Shown piece after piece: positions 46,537 to 55,404 of a stretch of DNA of 64,000 nt (position 1 is the stretch's first letter; the number at the start of each line of letters is the position of its first letter). The position numbers and the translations under genes are program-made. The stretch covers positions 124,001-188,000 of the forward strand of contig NZ_JACYTP010000006.1 in the NCBI RefSeq assembly GCF_014841115.1. Reading direction: 5' to 3'. The DNA is from Photobacterium arenosum. GTDB lineage: Bacteria; Pseudomonadota; Gammaproteobacteria; Enterobacterales; Vibrionaceae. Below the pieces are notes generated by a model that was given only the letters and a program-made list of their open reading frames with translations, was not told where the DNA came from and did no database searches.

Positions 46537-46799
46537 AAGCGCTGATTTTACTGGCGAAAGTGGCGATCGGATTTGTCTGGGCGGTACTTTTGCTGAACCT
46601 GTTCCACCCTTTCCCGGGTGTGGCGGCAATCGCACTGTATATCATGACGGCGTTTCTGCTGGCGATGCACGGCCTGCAAATGCTGATTTTCCTCGGTGCG
46701 TTTGGTGACAAACTGTCTCTGAGTCGCTGGGAAAAATGGTCGATACTGATTTTCGGCATCTTTGCTTTGCTGGATATTCGCCGCAAGCACATGGTGTAA
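46533..46799 (+). CDS. DUF1145 membrane protein (YhhL family)
   Basis: An 88-residue inner-membrane protein with three hydrophobic segments. FHPFPGVAAIALYIMTAFLLAMHGLQMLIF is the conserved core. Function unknown. The ATG overlaps the rsmD stop by four bases and has GAGGAA just before it, so it is translationally coupled. In E. coli the related yhhL also follows rsmD. Confidence 0.85.
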   Translation: MKALILLAKVAIGFVWAVLLLNLFHPFPGVAAIALYIMTAFLLAMHGLQMLIFLGAFGDKLSLSRWEKWSILIFGIFALLDIRRKHMV

Positions 46800-46811
46800 A
46801 AAGCTAACGGC

Positions 46812-46834
46812 AAGGGTGCCCGGCTGGTGCCCTT
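46812..46834. terminator. possible bidirectional terminator
   Basis: AAGGGTGCC and GGTGCCCTT form a 9-bp stem with two wobble pairs and a 5-base loop, between the convergent DUF1145 and zinc-ribbon genes. No clear T run follows in either direction. Confidence 0.4.
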
Positions 46835-46849
46835 CGTTTATCCTGCTCT

Positions 46850-47173
46850 TCAGCAGTCAGTCTCAGGTTTATCGGTGCCACATTGCCAGCACCAGTCAAA
46901 CTGTCCTTCGTTCTCTTCGCCGCAGGACACACATCGCCAGCGCCGCTGATTGCCCGTCTCGTACCCGGCAAGTAACTGGCGTGCCTTTACCGCATCCTGT
47001 TCCGATACCCAGACTGTCACCTGTACCACATCAGCCGGTAATTCACCGGCAGCCGCCCCGAGATTCTCCCCGGTCAGACGCACCGCCAAACCGGCATGTT
47101 CCAGCAATCCTTTCAGGGTATGCGCTTCAAGGCTGTTGCCCGCCCGGTAGATCTGTTGCCAGCTAGCTGCCAT
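46850..47173 (-). CDS. DUF2007-type protein with C-terminal zinc ribbon
   Basis: A 107-residue soluble protein. The first 70 residues match the PII-like DUF2007 fold (WQQIYRAGNSLEAHTLKGLLEHAGLAVRLTGENLGAAAGELP, then VTVWVSEQDAVKARQLL). The tail has two CxxC knuckles (CVSCGEEN, CWQCG), a zinc ribbon. Function unknown. The ATG at 47173 lies 22 bases after the YhhN-type gene stop, so the two are probably co-transcribed. An earlier in-frame ATG at 47212 overlaps that gene. Confidence 0.8.
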   Translation of the reverse strand: MAASWQQIYRAGNSLEAHTLKGLLEHAGLAVRLTGENLGAAAGELPADVVQVTVWVSEQDAVKARQLLAGYETGNQRRWRCVSCGEENEGQFDWCWQCGTDKPETDC

Positions 47174-47195
47174 TACCAATCTCTTCTCTTTATCA

Positions 47196-47822
47196 TCAGC
47201 GTAGCAGCACACTGACCACTAAGAGCGACTGGGCAAGATAATAGGTGGTCATGATACTGCCTGTCGCAGCTCTGAAATTGCCTCTGAACCGGTCCAGGGC
47301 CAGCAAAGTATCTGATACCAGAAAGACCATCGCCCCGGCAAAAGCGGCGAGGCCGGCGCCTGTTCGGGTGGTTAGCCAGTACTCACCCGCCGCCCAGGTC
47401 ATTTGCAAAATCACCCCTATATATACTCCAACCGGCAGAGCCAACCGGCCCAGAGACGGCAGCAACAACAGATAAACGATAATCCCGGCCCCCATCAGCA
47501 AGGCAGGCAGCCACCACACTATCGGGCCAGACAATTCATTCCAGAAGGCCAGTGAATACACTATGTGCGCCAGCAGAAAACTGGTCAGGCCCGGCACAAA
47601 CTTGTCTTTGGGCAACATAAGGAAAATGTCCCCGGCGACGGAGCACAGCAGACCGGCAATAATCCATTGCTGGTATCCATCACCCTGGCCAAACTGCAGG
47701 ATTGTTGCCAGCAGCAAGAAAATCGTCAGCGGCTTAAACAAATAAAACTGCCACTGTGGACCGCGATAAGCGGCATTGATATGTAACAAAGCAGAAAAAG
47801 AGACGGCTAACCAGACCCACAT
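47196..47822 (-). CDS. YhhN/TMEM86-family membrane protein
   Basis: A 208-residue protein with about eight hydrophobic helices. FKPLTIFLLLATIL, AGLLCSVAGDIFLMLP and FLVSDTLLALDRF hold the conserved Asp residues of the YhhN/TMEM86 family. Animal members are lysoplasmalogenases; the activity in bacteria is less certain. It heads a two-gene leftward unit with the zinc-ribbon protein. Confidence 0.85.
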   Translation of the reverse strand: MWVWLAVSFSALLHINAAYRGPQWQFYLFKPLTIFLLLATILQFGQGDGYQQWIIAGLLCSVAGDIFLMLPKDKFVPGLTSFLLAHIVYSLAFWNELSGPIVWWLPALLMGAGIIVYLLLLPSLGRLALPVGVYIGVILQMTWAAGEYWLTTRTGAGLAAFAGAMVFLVSDTLLALDRFRGNFRAATGSIMTTYYLAQSLLVVSVLLR

Positions 47823-48562
47823 ACGTTCACCCGAGTTATCAAAGCTGTGACAGTGTAAAAAGCAAACGCCGTTTGTCTAGCTCAGATAGGCCAGAAACCC
47901 GGTCAATTCTCACCTCTGTGATCCATCACACTTTCATATAACTTATTCCTTTACCGCCACTTTTATTCCTTTTCGTTCAATGCTACGGCTGCAACTCCCA
48001 GTCTGGTAACAAAAACAGTACAGTTCCGCTGTCAAAAGCGTCAGGTTCATACTAATGCGATAAATACCGCTTTATTTTACCCCCACAAGAAACGAAAACA
48101 GATAGAAACCCCGTTCAAAATAAAACATAAAAATGAATAAAAACAAACAAATAAAACAAAACCCAGCACCAAAATCAGCTCAGAGCTTCCTTAAGTTATT
48201 TTACCTAACATCTACACAGTTACAGAGCGTTGAATGTCGATAAATAACGAAAATCGTATGCAAAAACCTAACCCGGCTGTATACCTGAACCGGTTTTCTT
48301 TAGTTTTATCACGAAAAACAATGATAGCTAACACCAGATGCCGCCAGAGCACAAAACCACAAGCAGAACTTAAACACGGATAAAAACAAAAACACGAAGA
48401 TATTAAAACAACAAAATAATCAAATACTTAAAATAAAATTAAAACTTAACAACCCAATCAGATTGTTTTTTGACCTCACCATTTTCAGCAGCCAAATGTC
48501 ATCAACAAAGGGATTTCATGACAACTAAAAGTAAATTTATTGCTAAATATCACACTCTTCCT
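47823..48562. other. long AT-rich intergenic region
   Basis: About 740 bases without a convincing gene. Its right two thirds (about 48060-48480) are strongly A-rich on the plus strand, with runs such as AAAACAAACAAATAAAAC. A palindrome TGTGAT-CC-ATCACA is at 47917-47930 near the YhhN-type start. The region probably holds promoters for the two flanking units and perhaps regulator or nucleoid-protein sites. I see no repeat array. Confidence 0.6.
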
Positions 48563-48592
48563 TTGATCAGGCGATAAAAAAAGTGCTATTCT
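48563..48592 (+). promoter_or_regulatory. promoter of the small-ORF unit
   Basis: TTGATC (48563-48568), an 18-base spacer, and TATTCT (48587-48592) with a TG at 48584-48585, giving an extended -10. Transcription would start near 48599, 37 bases before the small ORF. Confidence 0.6.
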
Positions 48593-48635
48593 TTTCTTAA
48601 CAAATTTCCCAGCAACATAACAGGAGCCTATAACT

Positions 48636-48716
48636 ATGTTATCACCTTCCCAAAAACAAGGGCTTGTCATGATCGCCGTCGTCGCCGGTCTCATGTTGCT
48701 GCCTGTGCTTTATTAA
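48636..48716 (+). CDS. 26-residue predicted membrane protein
   Basis: The reading is MLSPSQKQGLVMIAV followed by VAGLMLLPVLY, then TAA: a short polar start with one Lys, followed by a single hydrophobic helix. AGGAG sits 9 bases before the ATG. It is framed by a good sigma-70 promoter and a strong terminator, so it forms its own unit of about 170 bases. It is too short for usual gene callers. I do not recognise a family. It could instead be a small RNA with a chance frame, but the spaced ribosome-binding site and the membrane-like sequence favour a protein. Confidence 0.65.
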   Translation: MLSPSQKQGLVMIAVVAGLMLLPVLY

Positions 48717-48740
48717 GCAAAAGATAAAATTAGCCAATAA

Positions 48741-48768
48741 AAAAGGTGCCTGAGGCACCTTTTTTATT
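48741..48768 (+). terminator. strong terminator after the small ORF
   Basis: AAAAGGTGCC and GGCACCTTTT form a 10-bp stem with a TGA loop, followed by more T. The A-run on the other side also makes it usable for the leftward gene that ends at 48792 on the minus strand. Confidence 0.85.
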
Positions 48769-48791
48769 TTGTCGCTATCATGCGCCACCCG

Positions 48792-49163
48792 TTACGGATC
48801 CAACTTTATATGGTGCCAATTGTTTGAATAAAACCACAGCGCCAAGGCGGTCATGCCTAGCACCAACAAAACGGCAACCGCCCACACCCTGCGCGCACTG
48901 CGGGGCGTCAGCTCTTTTTCGCACTCCTGACAGGCCCGGCGAAAGCCACGACTGTCATCCAGGCTAAATCCTTCCTCATGCACCACTTTATTGCGTATGG
49001 TGGCCACATAACGCAAGGTGGGGATGATTTCGTGAGGCAAACGCTCTTCACAACTGGTAATTAACTGATGCAGCCCTTTTCCTTCCGCATGATAATGGTG
49101 CCGCAGCAAATGCTCGAGTCGCCGGCTCCGGCTCACCACTAATTCAATCTCTGACACCCACAT
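48792..49163 (-). CDS. HEPN-like protein with C-terminal membrane anchor
   Basis: A 123-residue protein. The helical first part includes ELVVSRSRRLEHLLRHHYHAEGKGLHQLI. Next comes VATIRNKVVHEEGFSLDD, where RNKVVH fits the HEPN R-x4-H pattern as also seen in DUF4145 proteins. One C-terminal membrane helix (VWAVAVLLVLGMTALALWFY) follows. HEPN proteins are often ribonucleases in toxin or defence systems, but some only act structurally. No antitoxin partner is adjacent. The ATG at 49163 has GGAG close upstream; a longer frame to 49241 exists. Confidence 0.65.
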   Translation of the reverse strand: MWVSEIELVVSRSRRLEHLLRHHYHAEGKGLHQLITSCEERLPHEIIPTLRYVATIRNKVVHEEGFSLDDSRGFRRACQECEKELTPRSARRVWAVAVLLVLGMTALALWFYSNNWHHIKLDP

Positions 49164-49313
49164 CTCTCCTGCTACCTGCTTCTTCTTTAACCTTACAGGG
49201 AGATCAGCCAGTTGCAAATCTACCGGCAGCGATCTCACCATAGCCGCATTCTGTCACAGACAACCCGCTACACACTCAAGCATAATAGCGGGCAGTTACC
49301 TAAGGAGCCTGCT

Positions 49314-49643
49314 ATGCCCGTCACCCCTTTTCTGATTCTTCTGGTGTTGCTTGTTGTTGCTGTCGCCTCATTCGTTCACATCTACCGCCGTCATCTGTCG
49401 GGCAACGCGGCGATAGAAAAGACAATAGAGGTGCTGATACTCGATAAACAGAGTGTCGCTCTCGACAATACTCCACCAGGCGGCGACAGTGAGGAATATT
49501 GGCTTTATGTCCAGCCGGTAACAGGCGGCCCCAAACGTGATTTCCAGATAGGGCCGCACTATTTCCACGCCCTGAATGCCGGTGACTCAGGTACCCTGAC
49601 CTACCGGGGGCGACGATTTATGCACTTTGCACTGAAACGCTGA
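49314..49643 (+). CDS. DUF2500 membrane protein (YhhM family)
   Basis: A 109-residue protein with one N-terminal membrane helix (FLILLVLLVVAVASFVHIY) and a soluble domain. The ending YFHALNAGDSGTLTYRGRRFMHF matches DUF2500. Function unknown. AAGGAG lies 7 bases before the ATG at 49314. In E. coli yhhM sits next to yhhL and yhhN; here the three relatives are spread over 3 kb with other genes between. Confidence 0.82.
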   Translation: MPVTPFLILLVLLVVAVASFVHIYRRHLSGNAAIEKTIEVLILDKQSVALDNTPPGGDSEEYWLYVQPVTGGPKRDFQIGPHYFHALNAGDSGTLTYRGRRFMHFALKR

Positions 49644-49674
49644 CACTGACAGATCTCGTGATTCACTGACTGCA

Positions 49675-50679
49675 TCAGGGTACCAGCCAGGCCGTCAGCC
49701 GGTGACGGCTAAGCAGCCAGCTCGCCAGCAAAGCAAGCCCGCCGGCCACCAGAGTCCAGAACGGGATCATCACAACAGGATGAATAAAGTACCAATCAAA
49801 CGCTCTGACCGGCCACAGAAAAATCGGGTGCAGCAAGTAAATACCCAGACTATAGCGACTCACAAAGGCCAGTTTGGCAAGCGTACCTTCACTGAGGCGA
49901 TCGGCAATATAACGGCACACCACAAAAACCATCGCGGCGATGAGCACAGTATTCAGGGTTTTGTAAGACAGCCAGCGGCCAACAGTGTATTCACCCGCCG
50001 CAAAGCTGCGGCTGAGTACCATATAATCCGTCAGTACCAGTGCCGCTATCCCCAAAGGCAGTAACCAGCCCAGTGTCGGCCAGGAATAGCGATAAAGGCA
50101 ATAGCCCAGCAGCAAATACCCGCTGTACAGCACCAACTGGTGGCTCCAGGGGCCATCGATATAAAACAAAAACAAAGCCGTCAGCAGCATCCACACCAGC
50201 GTCACCCCTTTCACTGCTGTCGGATCAGCCCGCTTCACCCACGCCTGCAAAAACGGCATCACCAGATACAAAGGCAGAAAATAGTAGAAGAAGCCCAGGT
50301 GATAATAGGTTTCGTGTTCCGGCATGTTAGCCAGTGTCGCCATCGCGGTACTGCTCTGATAGCCATCTAAGGTCAGGCCTGAAAAAAACGCATAAAACAC
50401 CGACCACACCAGAAAAGGGAGCAATACCTTGCCCAGCCGCCGCCGGACATAATAGCCAAACTCAAACGGCCGGGTGTCTGTCAGCATGAGCGCGCCACTG
50501 ATCATGATAAAGACAGGCACAGCCCAGCGGCTGAAGCTGTTATAACTCACCGCAGTTATCCAGGCATGGTCCGGGATCTGCCCGAGCAGTTCACGGTAAG
50601 GCCCTAACACATGAATCACAACCACAGCGGTGGCAGCAACACAGCGCAGTAAGTCGACAAAGACTATTTTTTCCCGCAT
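49675..50679 (-). CDS. acyltransferase-3 family membrane O-acyltransferase
   Basis: A 334-residue protein with about ten membrane helices. The opening VFVDLLRCVAATAVVVIHVLGPY gives the catalytic-type His in VVVIH, followed by SRWAVPVFIMISGALML and YYVRRRLGKVLLPFLVWSVFYAF. This is the WecH/YiaH-like branch that adds acetyl or other acyl groups to surface polysaccharides. No partner gene is adjacent, so the target is unknown. The ATG has GGAG 5 bases upstream. Confidence 0.85.
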   Translation of the reverse strand: MREKIVFVDLLRCVAATAVVVIHVLGPYRELLGQIPDHAWITAVSYNSFSRWAVPVFIMISGALMLTDTRPFEFGYYVRRRLGKVLLPFLVWSVFYAFFSGLTLDGYQSSTAMATLANMPEHETYYHLGFFYYFLPLYLVMPFLQAWVKRADPTAVKGVTLVWMLLTALFLFYIDGPWSHQLVLYSGYLLLGYCLYRYSWPTLGWLLPLGIAALVLTDYMVLSRSFAAGEYTVGRWLSYKTLNTVLIAAMVFVVCRYIADRLSEGTLAKLAFVSRYSLGIYLLHPIFLWPVRAFDWYFIHPVVMIPFWTLVAGGLALLASWLLSRHRLTAWLVP

Positions 50680-51155
50680 GGGATCTCCTTCACTTGTTAC
50701 AGCCCCTCTTTCGATACTAAAGCGCCACGAGCGGCCTGATCAGAATTTGTGCATACCTCACTGGCGTACAATCTAAGCAAACTAAAGGCAGACGCTTATC
50801 AGTATGTTATCAAATTGATAATTTGAATGATGTTTTATTAAATTCACACCAAAACGAGATATTAATCACATTTTTGTGGCCATCATAGCAAGCAGGCCAA
50901 GCAAAACTGAGCCCTTTATTCTCTGAGCCACTCGCACAAATAATCAACAGAAAGCATATAAAAAAGTAAAATGGTCCACTAGCAACACAAAAATAAACAC
51001 AAAAAACTAATCAGATCGTCAATATGCAGTCATAAAACACACAATAGAAACATTTAGACACATTTTTATCTTGTTTATGGCATTAACAATAGCGTAACCT
51101 CCCGCACCGATTAGATGCCCATTGACGGGTACATGACGTAAGAATGGAGGTCGTG
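50680..51155. other. intergenic region before the AbgT-type gene
   Basis: About 475 AT-rich bases with no convincing gene. It holds the perfect palindrome TTATCAA-A-TTGATAA at 50807-50821. The right part would contain the AbgT promoter; I see no strong -35/-10 pair. Nothing else stands out. Confidence 0.55.
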
Positions 51156-52751
51156 ATGCATTCGAGTGCTTCACAAAAACAGTTGAATACCAAAAAAACG
51201 CTCTTTACGCGTTTTCTGGATACGGTTGAGTGGCTGGGCAACCTGCTGCCGCACCCAATCACCCTTTTCGCCCTGTTCAGCCTGGCAATACTGATTGCTT
51301 CCGGCATTGCCGGCTACTTTGGCGTTTCAGTGCCAGACCCGCGCCCGGAAGGCGCCCCAGGGCGTGCCGCTGACGGCATGATCCACGTTATCAGCCTGAT
51401 GAACGCCGAAGGTCTGCAAATGATCGTGGCGAATCTGGTGAAAAACTTCACAGGCTTTGCCCCGCTGGGTACTGTGCTGGTGGCCATGCTGGGTGTCGCG
51501 ATTGCAGAATATTCTGGCTTACTTTCTGCTGCAATGCGTGGCCTGGTCATGGGCGCTTCCCGCCGTATGGTAACTCTGGTTGTGGTGTTTGCCGGTATCA
51601 TTTCCAATACGGCTTCAGAGCTGGGTTATGTGGTGCTGATCCCACTGGCCGCCATGCTGTTCCACTCGCTGGGTCGTCACCCGCTGGCGGGTCTGGCCGC
51701 GGCTTTTGCCGGTGTCTCCGGCGGCTACAGCGCTAACCTGCTGCTGGGCACTGTTGATCCCCTGCTGTCCGGGATTACCCAGACGGCAGCGCAAATGATT
51801 GACCCGACCTACCAGGTTGGCCCGGAAGTGAACTGGTACTTCATGTTTGCTTCAACGTTCGCGATCACCATCATGGGTGCCTTCGTGACCGAGAAAATTG
51901 TTGAGCCAAAACTGGGCACTTACAATGTCGAGGAAGCCAGCGACGATCTGGGCAAAGACAAAATGGGCAAGCTGACGGATCTGGAAAAGAAAGGTCTGAA
52001 AGTGGCGGGACTGGCTGCACTGGCGGTATCTGTTCTGCTGGCGCTGACCATAGTGCCGGAAAACGGTATCCTGCGTCATCCTGATACCGGCCTGGTGGCA
52101 GGCTCGCCTTTCCTGAAAGGCATTGTGGCTTTCATCTTTGTGTTCTTCGCCATCCCTGGCTTTGCGTATGGTAAAGTCGTTGGCACCATGAAGACAGATC
52201 GCGACGTGATCAGTGCGATGTCGGCTTCTATGTCGTCAATGGGTATGTATATCGTACTGGTGTTCTTTGCCGCCCAGTTCGTGGCATTCTTCAAGTGGAC
52301 TAACTTTGGTCAGGTCTTTGCCGTGGCGGGTGCAGACATGCTGCAATCCATCGGCCTGACCGGGCCGATGCTGTTCTTCGCCTTTATCCTGATGTGTGGC
52401 TTCATCAACCTGATGATAGGTTCAGCCTCGGCACAGTGGGCAGTTACCGCCCCTATCTTCGTGCCTATGCTGATGCTGGTCGGCTATGCGCCGGAAACCA
52501 TTCAGGCGGCGTACCGTATCGGCGACTCTGTCACCAATATCATCACCCCTATGATGAGCTACTTCGGTATGATTCTGGCGGTGGCGACCCGTTACCAGAA
52601 GAATCTGGGACTGGGCACCCTGATTGCCACCATGCTGCCATATTCCATGGTCTTCGTGGTCGGCTGGAGCCTGATGTTCTATGTCTGGGTGTTTGTACTG
52701 GGTATCCCGGTTGGTCCGGGCGCCGCGACCTATTACAACATTGGCGGCTAA
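51156..52751 (+). CDS. AbgT-family transporter
   Basis: A 531-residue inner-membrane protein with about 12 helices. The N-terminus FLDTVEWLGNLLPHPITLFALF, the region GTVLVAMLGVAIAEYSGLLSAAMR, and the NLMIGSASAQWAVTAPIFVPML re-entrant hairpin match the AbgT/YdaH family. Members take up p-aminobenzoyl-glutamate or export sulfonamide-like drugs; substrate is not decided here, and no abgA/abgB hydrolase genes are nearby. GGAGG lies 6 bases before the ATG at 51156; an ATG at 51144 overlaps that site. Confidence 0.9.
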   Translation: MHSSASQKQLNTKKTLFTRFLDTVEWLGNLLPHPITLFALFSLAILIASGIAGYFGVSVPDPRPEGAPGRAADGMIHVISLMNAEGLQMIVANLVKNFTGFAPLGTVLVAMLGVAIAEYSGLLSAAMRGLVMGASRRMVTLVVVFAGIISNTASELGYVVLIPLAAMLFHSLGRHPLAGLAAAFAGVSGGYSANLLLGTVDPLLSGITQTAAQMIDPTYQVGPEVNWYFMFASTFAITIMGAFVTEKIVEPKLGTYNVEEASDDLGKDKMGKLTDLEKKGLKVAGLAALAVSVLLALTIVPENGILRHPDTGLVAGSPFLKGIVAFIFVFFAIPGFAYGKVVGTMKTDRDVISAMSASMSSMGMYIVLVFFAAQFVAFFKWTNFGQVFAVAGADMLQSIGLTGPMLFFAFILMCGFINLMIGSASAQWAVTAPIFVPMLMLVGYAPETIQAAYRIGDSVTNIITPMMSYFGMILAVATRYQKNLGLGTLIATMLPYSMVFVVGWSLMFYVWVFVLGIPVGPGAATYYNIGG

Positions 52752-52773
52752 TCCTGCTTCCCCCTGAAACGAC

Positions 52774-52802
52774 AAACCGGGCAAACGCCCGGTTTTGTTT
52801 TT
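52774..52802 (+). terminator. terminator of the AbgT-type gene
   Basis: AAACCGGGC and GCCCGGTTT form a 9-bp stem with an AAAC loop, followed by TGTTTTTC. It lies between convergent genes. Confidence 0.85.
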
Positions 52803-52829
52803 CCTCTTTTCCCCAGCGGGATACACAGC

Positions 52830-54050
52830 TTATTTCTGATACGGGATCTGATAGCTGGCCAGCCAGCGCAGCGTCTGGTGATACACATTCGCCACCTGAG
52901 CTTCATTCATTCCCAGCCGCTGGCAATACCGGGCGGTACTTTCCCAGTCGGCATTGTCGTAGGCATCCAGCAAATTCAGAATATCGCCCAGCGGCCCCTG
53001 CCGCAGCAATAAGGCGCGGTGGACTTCCTCAGACAGAGGTAACAGCTCCAGCAGTTTAGGCAGCGGCTTATCGAGCAAGGCATCGAGCAGCGAAAACATC
53101 CCCGCCAGAAACGCCTGATCACTGTTCAGGGCAATACCGCTTCCCCTCGCCAGCTCTTCGCACATGCGCGCCCGCTGCAGCGACAGAATATACAGCTCGC
53201 GCGGTTTGCGGATAGAAGCATGAGCCGCGGCCACCACTGAGACAAACAGCTTAATTTTCTCTTCACCCAGATACACCAGCGCCTGCTTAAAGTTACCGAT
53301 TGGCGTCAAGGTTCGGTGGGCGGCGGAATTGACATAACGCAGCAAAAGATAAGACAGGGAAACGTCGCTGGCAATAATGCGCTCGACACGGGGAAAATCG
53401 ACCGGAGTGCGGCTGATTTCACGCAGCAGTCTCAGGGTGGTCAGGGTTTCAGGCGTCACCTGACGGTTTTTCAGCAGCTCAGGTTTGCTGAAATAATAGC
53501 CCTGAAACAGATGAAAACCGGCAGCCCGGGCGGCTTCAAACTCTTCCCGGCTTTCTACTTTTTCGGCCAGGAATTTCAGGCGGCGATTCTCATGCTGGGC
53601 CACAAAAGCACAGGCGCGCTGACAACCCAGTTTGATGAAATCAAGCTTAATCACATGCACATAAGGCATGAAGCGCTGCCAGGCCGGTTGCAGATCAAAG
53701 TCGTCCAGCGCTATGGTATAACCCTGTTTATTCAGATGACGTATCGCCGCAAACAGCTCATCATCCGGGGTGCAGGTTTCCAGCACTTCTATCACCACCT
53801 TGTGCCGCGGCAGCAACAACGGCAGCAATCTCACCAGGCTGTCATAGGGGAAATTGATAAAGGTACGCTGGCTTGCGGTGGCAAGATCGTCACCGACAGC
53901 CATGTAGTTTTCCACCAGTAAACGGCTGGTTGCCGTGTTGGCTTCGATGTCCGGAAAGGCATTCTGCTCCCCATCACGAAACAGCAATTCATAACCAACG
54001 GTTCTCTGCTGGCGGTTCAAGATAGGTTGACGAGCAACGTAGGCGTACAT
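52830..54050 (-). CDS. EAL-HDOD signalling protein
   Basis: A 406-residue protein of the YuxH-like group found in vibrios. The N-terminal half is an EAL domain (YVARQPILNRQQRTVGYELLFRDG, then VIEVLET, IALDDFD and IKLDFIK), with ELLF in place of the canonical EAL triplet. IALDDFD and the Lys in LAEKVES are kept. The C-terminal half is an HDOD domain (RVERIIASDVSLSYLLLRYVNSA, ALVYLGEEKIKLFVSVV). It may bind or break cyclic di-GMP; activity is not certain. The ATG at 54050 gives the family start; an ATG-led extension to 54140 does not match. Confidence 0.85.
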   Translation of the reverse strand: MYAYVARQPILNRQQRTVGYELLFRDGEQNAFPDIEANTATSRLLVENYMAVGDDLATASQRTFINFPYDSLVRLLPLLLPRHKVVIEVLETCTPDDELFAAIRHLNKQGYTIALDDFDLQPAWQRFMPYVHVIKLDFIKLGCQRACAFVAQHENRRLKFLAEKVESREEFEAARAAGFHLFQGYYFSKPELLKNRQVTPETLTTLRLLREISRTPVDFPRVERIIASDVSLSYLLLRYVNSAAHRTLTPIGNFKQALVYLGEEKIKLFVSVVAAAHASIRKPRELYILSLQRARMCEELARGSGIALNSDQAFLAGMFSLLDALLDKPLPKLLELLPLSEEVHRALLLRQGPLGDILNLLDAYDNADWESTARYCQRLGMNEAQVANVYHQTLRWLASYQIPYQK

Positions 54051-54198
54051 ATTGGGGAAATTAATGATCCTGTCCGGTGGAAGACAATAACAATAATAGA
54101 ATGGCATCAGATTTGATGCCGTATCCAAAACCATCAACACTTTACGTTATACTGGAACATATTACTAATTCCTTTATATCGCCACAAAGAGCTGACAA

Positions 54199-55263
54199 AT
54201 GTTGGACAAGCTTCCCATGACTCAAGGTTTTTCCTTTTCCCTCCCTGCCGGGGCGATCAGCATGGAATCCGATTTCGCGGCCACTATGTCAGGGCCGGTG
54301 GCCGAGTGCTGGGCTCAGCGCCGGCAAAGCCAGTTCGACGGTGTCGGAGGCGTGCCCATTGCCTGGATGAGCCTGACCGGCTTCAGTACTGACAGAGCTA
54401 TAGTGCTGGTGAATGGCAGGGTCGAAACCTTCCATAAATATCAGGAGCTCTGCTGGGAGCTGACCCGTCAGGGCTACGATGTTTTTGCCCTGGACCACCG
54501 CGGCCAGGGCTGCTCCGGCCGCTTGACCCCAGACAGCCAGCTCGGCCATGTGGAAGAATTTACCGATTACGTCAGTGATCTCCATACCTTTGTGGATACC
54601 ATAGTCAAACCGGCCGGTTACCAGCAGCTCTTTATGCTCGGTCACTCGATGGGCGGCACAGTGACCAGCCTCTATCTGGCCCAGTACCCGGATGATATTG
54701 CGGCCGCCGTGCTGAGCGCCCCGATGCACGGCATCAAAGTCAGCCACTGGATGAAGCCTATAGCCTCGCCGCTGGCCAGAGTGGCCGAGCAGCTCCAGCG
54801 TCAGCCCGGCTATGCACCCGGTCAGACCCCTTATTATCCCAAGCCCTTTGCCGATAACCCCTTATGCCAGAGCCAGTGCCGTTACGAGTGGTTCCGCAAG
54901 CTGTATGAAGACCAGCCGGCACTCAAACTGGGCGGGCCCAGCTCCCGATGGGTCTGGCAGGCATTGAGCGCCGCCCGCCAATCGGTGGTACTGGCCGGTC
55001 AGATCCGCTGCCCGGTACTGCTGCTGCAAAATGAACAGGACACCATAGTCGATAACCGGGCGCAGAACCTGTTTTACCAGCAGATCAAACAGGCCGGCGG
55101 CCAGTGTCAGGTGAAGGTGATCAAGGGCGCCCGCCATGAAGTGCTGTTCGAACAGGATTCGCAGCGGGTACAGGCGGTCACAGCTGTGCTGGAACACTTC
55201 GCCCGGTTCAGCCAGCCAGCGACTGTCGCCACCCCGCTGGTGGCCAGCGGTCAACCAAGCTGA
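54199..55263 (+). CDS. pldB: lysophospholipase L2-like hydrolase
   Basis: A 354-residue alpha/beta hydrolase. VLVNGRVETFHKYQELCWELTRQGYDVFALDHRGQGCSGR is typical of PldB. The nucleophile is in LGHSMGG, the Asp probably in QNEQDTIVDN, and the His in KGARHEVLFE. PldB hydrolyses 2-acyl lysophospholipids at the inner membrane. It is followed by the YigL-type gene, the same pair as in E. coli. Confidence 0.9.
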   Translation: MLDKLPMTQGFSFSLPAGAISMESDFAATMSGPVAECWAQRRQSQFDGVGGVPIAWMSLTGFSTDRAIVLVNGRVETFHKYQELCWELTRQGYDVFALDHRGQGCSGRLTPDSQLGHVEEFTDYVSDLHTFVDTIVKPAGYQQLFMLGHSMGGTVTSLYLAQYPDDIAAAVLSAPMHGIKVSHWMKPIASPLARVAEQLQRQPGYAPGQTPYYPKPFADNPLCQSQCRYEWFRKLYEDQPALKLGGPSSRWVWQALSAARQSVVLAGQIRCPVLLLQNEQDTIVDNRAQNLFYQQIKQAGGQCQVKVIKGARHEVLFEQDSQRVQAVTAVLEHFARFSQPATVATPLVASGQPS

Positions 55264-55404
55264 ACCCACACTGACAGGAATAGCGGAAAAAACCAGAGTC
55301 GCAGATTAGCCTCTTTTCTTGATCTAATCTGGTTTACACTGCCTGTGTATGTCAATCACCCGGCTGGCCCGAAGCGGTGCAGCCATCAAAGAAAGAGACG
55401 TGCC

